Below, in pieces: positions 21,301-33,807 of a stretch of DNA of 64,000 bases (position 1 is the first letter of the stretch; every line of letters starts with the position of its first letter). The position numbers were made by a program, and so were the translations under genes. A model generated the notes under the pieces. It was not told where the DNA came from. It did not search any database and worked only from the letters and a program-made list of their open reading frames with translations. The stretch is from Chlorocebus sabaeus (Eukaryota > Chordata > Mammalia > Primates > Cercopithecidae), in contig NW_027328070.1 in assembly GCF_047675955.1 (NCBI RefSeq), forward strand, positions 682,001-746,000, given 5' to 3'.

Positions 21301-22310
21301 ATAGTTACAACATTTCCCTCTAAAAGCCTTTCGCTAAGACTGTTCTTGTGGAATTTGCAAAGTGATATTTGGAAGCCCATACTGGGTTATGTTGAAAATG
21401 GAAATATCTTCGGTTAAAAACTGAAAAGAAGCTTTTTGAGAAACTGCTTTGTGTTCTGTTAATTCATCTCACAGAGTTACAACTTTCCCCTCAGGAAGCC
21501 TTTCGCTAAGACTGTTCTTGTGAAACTTGCAAAGTGATATTTGGAAGCCCATAGAGGGCTATGGTGAAAAAGGAAATATCCTCCGTTAGAAACTGGAAAG
21601 AAGCTATCTGAGAAACTGCTTTGTGTTCTGTTAATTCATCTCACAGAGTTACAGTTTTCCCCTCCAGAAGTCTTTCGCTTCCACAGTTCTTGTGGAATTT
21701 GCATAGTGATATTTGTAATCCCATAGAGGGCTATGGTGAAAATGGAAATACCTTCAATTAAAAAATGAAAAGAAGCTTTCCGAGAAACTGCTTTGTGTTC
21801 TGTTAATTCATCTCAAAGAATTACAGCTTTCCCCTCAAGAAGCCTTCTGCTAAGACTGTTTTTGAGGAATTCCCAAAGTGATATGTGGAAGCCCATAGAG
21901 GACTATGGTGAAAATGGAAATATCCTAAGATACTTACCGAAGAGAAGCTGTCTGAAAAACTGCTTTGTGTTCTGTTAGTTCATCTCACAGAGCTACAGCT
22001 TTTCCCTCAAGAAGCCGTTCATTAAGACTGTTTTGTGAAATTTGGAAAGTGATATTTGGAAACCCATAGAGGACTATTGTGAAAAAGGAAATATCTTCCG
22101 TTAAAAACTGGAAAGAAGCATTCTGAGAAAATGCCGTGTCTTCTGTTAACACGTCTCACTGAGTTACAGCTTTCCTCTCAAGAAGCCTTTCGCTAAGACT
22201 GTTCTTGTGGGATTTGCAATGTGATATTTGGAAGCCCATAGAGGACTATGGTGAGAAAGGAAATATCCTCCGTTAAAAACTGGAAAGAAGATTTGTGAGA
22301 AAATGCTTTG
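18364..22310 (+). repeat. HOR unit U6, 23-monomer form
   Basis: 3947 bp with X-Y at 19222-19564. X has aaggacatatt (shared with U8, U9), m14 has atctcctg and cggaagg, m17 has the consensus box ctatggtgaaaaagg instead of the usual ggcttaaaagg, m19 has gaggactatgg, and m20 has the private gaggactattgtg. The m14-m20 marker set recurs in U11, about 19.4 kb away. Confidence 0.96.
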
Positions 22311-25300
22311 TGTTCTGTTAATTCATCTCACAGAGTTAGAGCTTTCCCCTCAAGAAGCCTTTCGATAAGACTGTTCTTGTGGAATTTGCAAAGTGATATT
22401 TGGAAGCCCATAGAGGTCTATGGTGAAAAAGGAAATATCCTCAGTTAAAAACTGGAAAGAAGCTTTCTGAGAAACTGCTTTGTGTTCAGTTAGTTCCTCT
22501 CACAGAGTTACAGCTTTCCCCTCAAGAAGGCTTTCGCTAAGACTGTTCATGTCGAATTTTCAAAGTGATAATTGGAATCCCATAGAGGGCTATGGTGAAA
22601 AAGGAAATATCCTAAGGTAAAAACTGAAAAGTAGGTTTCTGAGAAAATGTTTTGTGTTCTGTTAATTCATCTTACAGAGTTACAGCTTTACCCTCAAGAA
22701 GCCTTTCGCTAAGACTTTTCTTCTGGAATTTGCAAAGTGATATTTGGAAACCCTATAGCCCTATGGTGAAAATGGAAATATCCTAAGATAAAAAACGAAA
22801 AGAAGGTTTCTGAGAAACTTCTTTGAATTCTTTTAATTCACCTTACAGATTTACAGCTTTTATCTCCAGAATCCTTTGGCTAAGACTGTTCTTGTGGAAT
22901 TTGCAAAATGTTTTTGGAAGCCCATAGAGGGCTATGCTGAAAAAGGAAATATCCTACGATAAAAACTGAAAAGAAGCTTTCTGAGAAACTGCTTTGTGTT
23001 CTGTTAATTCATCTCAGAGAGTTACAGCTTTCCCCTCAAGAAGTCTTTCACAAAGACTGTTCTTGTGTAATTTGCAAAGTGATATTTGGAAGCCCATAGA
23101 GGGCTAAGGTGAAAAAGGAAATATCTTCCGTTAAAAACTGGAAAGAACCATTCTGAGAAAATGCGGTGTGTTCTGTTAGTACATATCACCGAGGTACAGC
23201 TTTCCTCTCAAGAAGCCTTTCGCTAAGACTGTTCTTGTGGGATTTCCAAAGTGATATTTGGAAGCCCATAGAGGGCTATAGTGAAAAAGGAAATATCTTC
23301 AGTTAAATACTGGAAAGAAGCTTTCTGAAAGACTGCTTTGTGTTCTGTTAATTCATCTCACAGAGTTACAGCTTCCCCCCTCAAGAAGCCTTTCGCTAAG
23401 ACTGTTCTTGTGGAATTTGCAAAGTCATATTTGGAAGCCCATAGAGGACTATGGTGAAAAAGGAACTAACTTCCGTTAAAAACTGGAAAGAAGATTTGTG
23501 AGAAACTGCTTTGTGTTCTGTTAATTCAACTCACAGAGTTACAGATTTCCCCTTCAGAAGCCTTTCGCTAAGACTGTTCTTCTGGAATTTGCAAAGTGAT
23601 ATTTGGAAGCCCATGGAGGGCTACGGTGAAAAGGGAAATAACTTCCGTTAAAAACTGGAAAGAAGCTTTCTGAGAAACTGCCGTGTGTTCTGTTAATACA
23701 TCTCACCGAGTTACAGCTTTCCCCTCAAGAAGCCTTTCTATAAGACTGTTCTTGTGGAATTTGCAAAGTGATACTTGGAAGCCCATAGAGGGCTATTTTT
23801 AAAATGGAAATATCCTAGGATAAAAACCGAAAAGAAGCTGTCTGAGAAACTGCTTTGTGTTGTGATAGTTCATCTCACAGTGTTACACCTTTCCCCTCAA
23901 GAAGCCCTTCACTAAGACTGTTCTTGTGAAATTTGCAAACTGATATTTGTAATCCCATAGAGGACTTTGGTGAAAAAGGAAATATCTTTCGTTAAAAACT
24001 GGAAAGAAGATTTCTGAGAAACTGCTTTGTGTTCTGTTAATTCATCTCAGAGAGTTTCAGATTTCCCCTCAAGAGGCCGTTCACTAAGACTGTTCTTGTG
24101 GAATTTGCAAAGTGATATTTTGAAGCCCATAGTGGACTATGGTGAAAAAGGAAATATCTTCCGCTAAAAACTGGAAAGAACCTTTCTGAGAAACTGCTTT
24201 GTGTTCCGTTAATTAATCTCACAGAGTTACAGCTTTCCTATCATGAAGCCGATCACTAAGGCTGTTCTTTTGGAATATGCAAAGTGATATTTGGAAGCCC
24301 ATAGAGGGCTACGGTGAAAAAGGAAATATCCTAAGACAAAAACTGAAAAGAAGCTTTCTGAGAAACTGCTTTGTGTTCTGTTAATTCATCTCACAGAGTT
24401 ACATTTCCCTCTAAAAGCCTTTCGCTAAGGCTGTTGTCGAATTTGCAAAGTGATATTTGGAAGCCCATAGAGGGCTATGGTGAAAAAGGAAATATCTTCA
24501 GTTAAAAACTGGAAAGAAGCTTTCTGAGAAACTGCCATGTGTTCTGATAATAGACCTCACCCAGTTACAGCTTTCCCTTCAAGAAGCCTTTCGCTAAGAC
24601 TGTTGTTGTGGGATTTGCAAAATGATATTTGGAAGCCCATAGAGCGCTATGGTGAAAAAGGAAATATCTTCTGTTACAAAGCGGAAAGAAGCTTTCTGAG
24701 AAACTCCTTTTTGTTCTGTTAATTCACCTCAAAGAGTTACAGCTTTCCACTCAATAATTCTTTCGCTAAGACTGTTCTTGTGGAATTTGCAAAGTGAGAT
24801 TTGGAAGCCCATAGAGGTCTATGGTGAAAAAGGAAATATCGTAAGATAAAAACTGAAAAGAAGCTTTCTGAGAAATTGCTTTGTGTTCTGTTAATTCATC
24901 TCACATAGTTACAACATTTCCCTCTAAAAGCCTTTCGCTAAGACTGTTCTTGTGGAATTTGCAAAGTGATATTTGGAAGCCCATACTGGGTTATGTTGAA
25001 AAAGGAAATATCTTCGGTTAAAAACTGAAAAGAAGCTTTTTGAGAAACTGCTTTGTGTTCTGTTAATTCATCTCACAGAGTTACAACTTTCCCCTCAGGA
25101 AGCCTTTCGCTAAGACTGTTCTTGTGAAACTTGGAAAGTGATATTTGGAAGCCCATAGAGGGCTATGGCTTAAAAGGAAATATCCTCCGTTAGAAACTGG
25201 AAAGAAGCTATCTGAGAAACTGCTTTGTGTTCTGTTAATTCATCTCACAGAGTTACAGTTTTCCCCTCCAGAAGTCTTTCGCTTCCACAGTTCTTGTGGA

Positions 25301-25913
25301 ATTTGCATAGTGATATTTGTAATCCCATGGAGGGCTATGGTGAAAATGGAAATACCTTCAATTAAAAAATGAAAAGAAGCTTTCCGAGAAACTGCTTTGT
25401 GTTCTGTTAATTCATCTCAAAGAATTACAGCTTTCCCCTCAAGAAGCCTTCTGCTAAGACTGTTTTTGAGGAATTCCCAAAGTGATATGTGGAAGCCCAT
25501 AGAGGGCTATGGTGAAAATGGAAATATCCTAAGATACTTACCGAAGAGAAGCTGTCTGAAAAACTGCTTTGTGTTCTGTTAGTTCATCTCACAGAGCTAC
25601 AGCTTTTCCCTCAAGAAGCCGTTCATTAAGACTGTTTTGTGAAATTTGGAAATTGATATTTGAAAACCCATAGAGGACTATGGTGAAAAAGGAAATATCT
25701 TCCGTTAAAAACTGGAAAGAAGCAGTCTGAGAAAATGCCGTGTCTTCTGTTAACAAGTCTCACTGAGTTACAGCTTTCCTCTCAAGAAGCCTTTCGCTAA
25801 GACTGTTCTTGTGGGATTTGCAATGTGATATTTGGAAACCCATAGAGGACTATGGTGAGAAAGGAAATATCCTCCGTTAAAAACTGGAAAGAAGATTTGT
25901 GAGAAAATGCTTG
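22311..25913 (+). repeat. HOR unit U7, 21-monomer form, 1 bp short
   Basis: 3603 bp. It has lost one t in the m21/m1 link (aaatgcttgtg near 25908). Subtype marks shared with U15 and U16: m4 has ttcacctt and tttggctaag, m5 has gaagcccatagagggctaagg-type sequence, and m21 has ggaaacccatag. m1 has cgataag. Private changes: gatagttc and gttacaccttt in m10, and gagagtttcag in m11, which opens a chance minus-strand frame at 24037-24222. Confidence 0.95.
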
Positions 25914-28900
25914 TGTTCTGTTAATTCATCTCACAGAGTTAGAGCTTTCCCCTCAAGAAGCCTTTCTCTAAGACTGTTCTTGTGGAATTTGCAAAGTGAT
26001 ATTTGGAAGCCCATAGAAGTCTATGGTGAAAAAGGAAATATCCTCAGTTAAAAACTGGAAAGAAGCTTTCTGAGAAACTGCTTTGTGTTCAGTTAGTTCC
26101 TCTCACAGAGTTACAGCTTTCCCCTCAAGAAGGCTTTCGCTAAGACTGTTCATGTCGAATTATCAAAGTGATAATTGGAATCCCATAGAGGGCTATGGTG
26201 AAAAAGGAAATATCCTAAGGTAAAAACTGAAAAGTAGGTTTCTGAGAAAATGTTTTGTGTTCTGTTAATTCATCTTACAGAGTTACAGCTTTACCCTCAA
26301 GAAGCCTTTCGCTAAGACTTTTCTTCTGGAATTTGCAAAGTGATATTTGGAAACCCTATAGCCCTATGGTGAAAATGGAAATATCCTAAGATAAAAAACG
26401 AAAAGAAGGTTTCTGAGAAACTTCTTTGAATTCTTTTAATTCATCTTACAGATTTACAGCTTTTATCTCCAGAATCCTTTCGCTAAGACTGTTCTTGTGG
26501 AATTTGCAAAATGTTTTTGGAAGCCCATAGAGGGCTATGCTGAAAAAGGAAATATCCTACGATAAAAACTGAAAAGAAGCTTTCTGAGAAACTGCTTTGT
26601 GTTCTGTTAATTCATCTCAGAGAGTTACAGCTTTCCCCTCAAGAAGTCTTTCACAAAGACTGTTCTTGTGTAATTTGCAAAGTGATATTTGGAAGACCAT
26701 AGAGGGCTATGTTGAAAAAGGAAATATAGTAAGATAAAATCCGAAAAGAAGCTTTCTGAGAAACTGCTTTGTGTTCTGTTAATTCATCTCAAAGTGTCAC
26801 AGATTTCCCCTCATGAGGCCGTTCACTAAGACTGTTCTTCTGAAATTTGGAAAGTGATATTTAGAATCTCATCGAGGGCAATGGTGAAAAAGGACATATT
26901 TTCCGATACAAACTGTAAAGAAGCTTTCTGATAAACTGCTTTGTGTTCTGTTAGTTCATCTCACAGAGTTACAGCTTTCCCCTCAAGGAGCCGTTAACTA
27001 AGACTGTTTTGTGAAATTTGCAAAGTGATATTTGGAAGCCCATAGAGGGCTAAGGTGAAAAAGGAAATATCTTCCGCTAAAAACTGGAAAGAACCATTCT
27101 GAGAAAATGCGGTGTGTTCTGTTAGTACATATCACCGAGGTACAGCTTTCCTCTGAAGAAGCCTTTCGCTAAGACTGTTCTTGTGGGATTTCCAAAGTGA
27201 TATTTGGAAGCCCATAGAGGGCTATAGTGAAAAAGGAAATATCTTCAGTTAAATACTGGAAAGAAGCTTTCTGAAAGACTGCTTTGTGTTCTGTTAATTC
27301 ATCTCACAGAGTTACAGCTTCCCCCCTCAAGAAGCCTTTCGCTAAGACTGTTCTTGTGGAATTGGCAAAGTCATATTTGGAAGCCCATAGAGGACTATGG
27401 TGAAAAAGGAACTAACTTCCGTTAAAAACTGGAAAGAAGATTTGTGAGAAACTGCTTTGTGTTCTGTTAATTCAACTCACAGAGTTACAGATTTCCCCTT
27501 CAGAAGCCTTTCGCTAAGACTGTTCTTCTGGAATTTGCAAAGTGATATTTGGAAGCCAATGGAGGGCTACGGTGAAAAGGGAAATAACTTCCGTTAAAAA
27601 CTGGAAAGAAGCTTTCTGAGAAACTGCCGTGTGTTCTGTTAATACATCTCACCGAGTTACAGCTTTCCCCTCAAGAAGCCTTTCTATAAGACTGTTCTTG
27701 TGGAATTTGCAAAGTGATACTTGGAAGCCCATAGGGGGCTATTTTTAAAATGGAAATATCCTAGGATAAAAACCGAAAAGAAGCTGTCTGAGAAACTGCT
27801 TTGTGTTGTGTTAGTTCATCTCACAGTGTTACAGCTTTCCCCTCAAGAAGCCCTTCACTAAGACTGTTCTTGTGAAATTTGCAAACTGATATTTGTAATC
27901 CCATAGAGGACTTTGGTGAAAAAGGAAATATCTTTCGTTAAAAACTGGAAAGAAGATTTCTGAGAAACTGCTTTGTGTTCTGTTAATTCATCTCAGAGAG
28001 TTACAGATTTCCCCTCAAGAGGCCGTTCACTAAGACTGTTCTTGTGGAATTTGCAAAGTGATATTTTGAAGCCCATAGTGGACTATGGTGAAAAAGGAAA
28101 TATCTTCCGCTAAAAACTGGAAAGAACCTTTCTGAGAAACTGCTTTGTGTTCCGTTAATTAATCTCACAGAGTTACAGCTTTCCTATCATGAAGCCGATC
28201 ACTAAGGCTGTTCTTTTGGAATATGCAAAGTGATATTTGGAAGCCCATAGAGGGCTACGGTGAAAAAGGAAATATCCTAAGACAAAAACTGAAAAGAAGC
28301 TTTCTGAGAAACTGCTTTGTGTTCTGTTAATTCATCTCACAGAGTTACATTTCCCTCTAAAAGCCTTTCGCTAAGGCTGTTGTCGAATTTGCAAAGTGAT
28401 ATTTGGAAGCCCATAGAGGGCTATGGTGAAAAAGGAAATATCTTCAGTTAAAAACTGGAAAGAAGCTTTCTGAGAAACTGCCATGTGTTCTGATAATAGA
28501 CCTCACCCAGTTACAGCTTTCCCTTCAAGAAGCCTTTCGCTAAGACTGTTGTTGTGGGATTTGCAAAATGATATTTGGAAGCCCATAGAGCGCTATGGTG
28601 AAAAAGGAAATATCTTCTGTTACAAAGCGGAAAGAAGCTTTCTGAGAAACTCCTTTTTGTTCTGTTAATTCACCTCAAAGAGTTACAGCTTTCCACTCAA
28701 TAATTCTTTCGCTAAGTCTGTTCTTGTGGAATTTGCAAAGTGAGATTTGGAAGCCCATAGAGGTCTATGGTGAAAAAGGAAATATCGTAAGATAAAAACT
28801 GAAAAGAAGCTTTCTGAGAAATTGCTTTGTGTTCTGTTAATTCATCTCACATAGTTACAACATTTCCCTCTAAAAGCCTTTCGCTAAGACTGTTCTTGTG

Positions 28901-29860
28901 GAATTTGCAAAGTGATATTTGGAAGCGCATACAGGGTTATGTTGAAAAAGGAAATATCTTCGGTTAAAAACTGAAAAGAAGCTTTTTGAGAAACTGCTTT
29001 GTGTTCTGTTAATTCATCTCACAGAGTTACAACTTTCCCCTCAGGAAGCCTTTCGCTAAGACTGTTCTTGTGAAACTTGCAAAGTGATATTTGGAAGCCC
29101 ATAGAGGGCTATGGCTTAAAAGGAAATATCCTCCGTTAGAAACTGGAAAGAAGCTATCTGAGAAACTGCTTTGTGTTCTGTTAATTCATCTCACAGAGTT
29201 ACAGTTTTCCCCTCCAGAAGTCTTTCGCTTCCACAGTTCTTGTGGAATTTGCATAGTGATATTTGTAATCCCATGGAGGGCTATGGTGAAAATGGAAATA
29301 CCTTCAATTAAAAAATGAAAAGAAGCTTTCCGAGAAACTGCTTTGTGTTCTGTTAATTCATCTCAAAGAATTACAGCTTTCCCCTCAGGAAGCCTTCTGC
29401 TAAGACTGTTTTTGAGGAATTCCCAAAGTGATATGTGGAAGCCCATAGAGGGCTATGGTGAAAATGGAAATATCCTAAGATACTTACCGAAGAGAAGCTG
29501 TCTGAAAAACTGCTTTGTGTTCTGTTAGTTCATCTCACAGAGCTACAGCTTTTCCCTCAAGAAGCCGTTCATTAAGACTGTTTTGTGAAATTTGGAAAGT
29601 GATATTTGAAAACCCATAGAGGACTATGGTGAAAAAGGAAATATCTTCCGTTAAAAACTGGAAAGAAGCATTCTGAGAAAATGCCGTGTCTTCTGTTAAC
29701 ACGTCTCACTGAGTTACAGCTTTCCTCTCAAGAAGCCTTTCGCTAAGACTGTTCTTGTGGGATTTGCAATGTGATATTTGGAAGCCCATAGAGGACTATG
29801 GTGAGAAAGGAAATATCCTCCGTTAAAAACTGGAAAGAAGATTTGTGAGAAAATGCTTTG
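25914..29860 (+). repeat. HOR unit U8, 23-monomer form
   Basis: 3947 bp with X-Y at 26772-27114. m1 has catagaagtc and m2 has gaattatc, a pair found otherwise only in U14. m6 has ctctgaagaag (shared with U17), m7 has aattggcaaag, m8 has gaagccaatgg, m15 has gctaagtctg, and m19 has cctcaggaagcc (shared with U14). Confidence 0.96.
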
Positions 29861-32800
29861 TGTTCTGTTAATTCATCTCACAGAGTTAGAGCTTTCCCCT
29901 CAAGAAGCCTTTCTCTAAGACTGTTCTTGTGGAATTTGCAAAGTGATATTTGGAAGCCCATAGAGGTCTATGGTGAAAAAGGAAATATCCTCAGTTAAAA
30001 ACTGGAAAGAAGCTTTCTGAGAAACTGCTTTGTGTTCAGTTAGTTCCTCTCACAGAGTTACAGCTTTCCCCTCAAGAAGGCTTTCGCTAAGACTGTTCAT
30101 GTCGAATTTTCAAAGTGATAATTGGAATCCCATAGAGGGCTATGGTGAAAAAGGAAATATCCTAAGGTAAAAACTGAAAAGTAGGTTTCTGAGAAAATGT
30201 TTTGTGTTCTGTTAATTCATCTTACAGAGTTACAGCTTTACCCTCAAGAAGCCTTTCGCTAAGACTTTTCTTCTGGAATTTGCAAAGTGATATTTGGAAA
30301 CCCTATAGCCCTATGGTGAAAATGGAAATATCCTAAGATAAAAAACGAAAAGAAGGTTTCTGAGAAACTTCTTTGAATTCTTTTAATTCATCTTACAGAT
30401 TTACAGCTTTTATCTCCAGAATCCTTTCGCTAAGACTGTTCTTGTGGAATTTGCAAAATGTTTTTGGAAGCCCATAGAGGGCTATGCTGAAAAAGGAAAT
30501 ATGCTATGATAAAAACTGAAAAGAAGCTTTCTGAGAAACTGCTTTGTGTTCTGTTAATTCATCTCAGAGAGTTACAGCTTTCCCCTCAAGAAGTCTTTCA
30601 CAAAGACTGTTCTTGTGTAATTTGCAAAGTGATATTTGGAAGACCATAGAGGGCTATGTTGAAAAAGGAAATATAGTAAGATAAAATCCGAAAAGAAGCT
30701 TTCTGAGAAACTGCTTTGTGTTCTGTTAATTCATCTCAAAGTGTCACAGATTTCCCCTCATGAGGCCGTTCACTAAGACTGTTCTTCTGAAATTTGGAAA
30801 GTGATATTTAGAATCTCATCGAGGGCAATGGTGAAAAAGGACATATTTTCCGATACAAACTGTAAAGAAGCTTTCTGATAAACTGCTTTGTGTTCTGTTA
30901 GTTCATCTCACAGAGTTACAGCTTTCCCCTCAAGGAGCCGTTAACTAAGACTGTTTTGTGAAATTTGCAATGTGATATTTGGAAGCCCATAGAGGGCTAA
31001 GGTGAAAAAGGAAATATCTTCCGCTAAAAACTGGAAAGAACTATTCTGAGAAAATGCGGTGTGTTCTGTTAGTACATATCACCGAGGTACAGCTTTCCTC
31101 TCAAGAAGCCTTTCGCTAAGACTGTTCTTCTGGGATTTCCAAAGTGATATTTGGAAGCCCATAGAGGGCTATAGTGAAAAAGGAAATATCTTCAGTTAAA
31201 TACTGGAAAGAAGCTTTCTGAAAGACTGCTTTGTGTTCTGTTAATTCATCTCACAGAGTTACAGCTTCCCCCCTCAAGAAGCCTTTCGCTAAGACTGTTC
31301 TTGTGGAATTTGCAAAGTCATATTTGGAAGCCCATAGAGGACTATGGTGAAAAAGGAACTAACTTCCGTTAAAAACTGGAAAGAAGATTTGTGAGAAACT
31401 GCTTTGTGTTCTGTTAATTCAACTCACAGAGTTACAGATTTCCCCTTCAGAAGCCTTTCGCTAAGACTGTTCTTCTGGAATTTGCAAAGTGATATTTGGA
31501 TGCCCATGGAGGGCTACGGTGAAAAGGGAAATAACTTCCATTAAAAACTGGAAAGAAGCTTTCTGAGAAACTGCCGTGTGTTCTGTTAATACATCTCACC
31601 GAGTTACAGCTTTCCCCTCAAGAAGCCTTTCTATAAGACTGTTCTTGTGGAATTTGCAAAGTGATACTTGGAAGCCCATAGAGGGCTATTTTTAAAATGG
31701 AAATATCCTAGGATAAAAACCGAAAAGAAGCTGTCTGAGAAACTGCTTTGTGTTGTGTTAGTTCATCTCACAGTGTTACAGCTTTCCCCTCAAGAAGCCC
31801 TTCACTAAGACTGTTCTTGTGAAATTTGCAAACTGATATTTGTAATCCCATAGAGGACTTTGGTGAAAAAGGAAATATCTTTCGTTAAAAACTGGAAAGA
31901 AGATTTCTGAGAAACTGCTTTGTGTTCTGTTAATTCATCTCAGAGAGTTACAGATTTCCCCTCAAGAGGCCGTTCACTAAGACTGTTCTTGTGGAATTTG
32001 CAAAGTGATATTTTGAAGCCCATAGTGGACTATGGTGAAAAAGGAAATATCTTCCGCTAAAAACTGGAAAGAACCTTTCTGAGAAACTGCTTTGTGTTCC
32101 GTTAATTAATCTCACAGAGTTACAGCTTTCCTATCATGAAGCCGATCACTAAGGCTGTTCTTTTGGAATATGCAAAGTGATATTTGGAAGCCCATAGAGG
32201 GCTACGGTGAAAAAGGAAATATCCTAAGACAAAAACTGAAAAGAAGCTTTCTGAGAAACTGCTTTGTGTTCTGTTAATTCATCTCACAGAGTTACATTTC
32301 CCTCTAAAAGCCTTTCGCTAAGGCTGTTGTCGAATTTGCAAAGTGATATTTGGAAGCCCATAGAGGGCTATGGTGAAAAAGGAAATATCTTCAGTTAAAA
32401 ACTGGAAAGAAGCTTTCTGAGAAACTGCCATGTGTTCTGATAATAGACCTCACCCAGTTACAGCTTTCCCTTCAAGAAGCCTTTCGCTAAGACTGTTGTT
32501 GTGGGATTTGCAAAATGATATTTGGAAGCCCATAGAGCGCTATGGTGAAAAAGGAAATATTTTCTGTTACAAAGCGGAAAGAAGCTTTCTGAGAAACTCC
32601 TTTTTGTTCTGTTAATTCACCTCAAAGAGTTACAGCTTTCCACTCAATAATTCTTTCGCTAGGACTGTTCTTGTGGAATTTGCAAAGTGAGATTTGGAAG
32701 CCCATAGAGGTCTATGGTGAAAAAGGAAATATCGTAAGATAAAAACTGAAAAGAAGCTTTCTGAGAAATTGCCTTGTGTTCTGTTAATTCATCTCACATA

Positions 32801-33807
32801 GTTACAACATTTCCCTCTAAAAGCCTTTCGCTAAGACTGTTCTTGTGGAATTTGCAAAGTGATATTTGGAAGCCCATACAGGGTTATGTTGAAAAAGGAA
32901 ATATCTTCGGTTAAAAACTGAAAAGAAGCTTTTTGAGAAACTGCTTTGTGTTCTGTTAATTCATCTCACAGAGTTACAACTTTCCCCTCAGGAAGCCTTT
33001 CGCTAAGACTGTTCTTGTGAAACTTGCAAAGTGATATTTGGAAGCCCATAGAGGGCTATGGCTTAAAAGGAAATATCCTCCGTTAGAAACTGGAAAGAAG
33101 CTATCTGAGAAACTGCTTTGTGTTCTGTTAATTCATCTCACAGAGTTACAGTTTTCCCCTCCAGAAGTCTTTCGCTTCCACAGTTCTTGTGGAATTTGCA
33201 TAGTGATATTTGTAATCCCATAGAGGGCTATGGTGAAAATGGAAATACCTTCAATTAAAAAATGAAAAGAAGCTTTCCGAGAAACTGCTTTGTGTTCTGT
33301 TAATTCATCTCAAAGAATTACAGCTTTCCCCTCAAGAAGCCTTCTGCTAAGACTGTTTTTGAGGAATTCCCAAAGTGATATGTGGAAGCCCATAGAGGGC
33401 TATTTTGAAAATGGAAATATCCTAAGATACTTACCGAAGAGAAGCTGTCTAAAAAACTGCTTTGTGTTCTGTTAGTTCATCTCACAGAGCTACATCTTTT
33501 CCCTCAAGAAGCCGTTCATTAAGACTGTTTTGTGAAATTTGGAAAGTGATATTTGGAAACCCATAGAGGACTATGGTGAAAAAGGAAATATCTTCCGTTA
33601 AAATCTGGAAAGAAGCATTCTGAGAAAATGCCGTGTCTTCTGTTAATACGTCTCACTGAGTTACAGCTTTCCTCTCAAGAAGCCTTTCGCTAAGACTGTT
33701 CTTGTGGGATTTGCAATGTGATATTTGGAAGCCCATAGAGGACTATGGTGAGAAAGGAAATATCCTCCGTTAAAAACTGGAAAGAAGATTTGTGAGAAAA
33801 TGCTTTG
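29861..33807 (+). repeat. HOR unit U9, 23-monomer form
   Basis: 3947 bp with X-Y at 30719-31061. m4 has atgctatgat (as in U12, U13), Y has gcaatgtgat, m6 has cttctgggatttcc, m8 has ggatgcccatgg with ttccatt (as in U10, U12, U13), and m19 has the private gctattttgaaaatgg. The 3' end is of the catcttttcc subtype. Confidence 0.96.

Noticed and set aside
24037..24222. Minus-strand 61-codon frame in U7
   Set aside because: Created by one private change in m11 (gagagtttcag). It is not conserved in any other unit.
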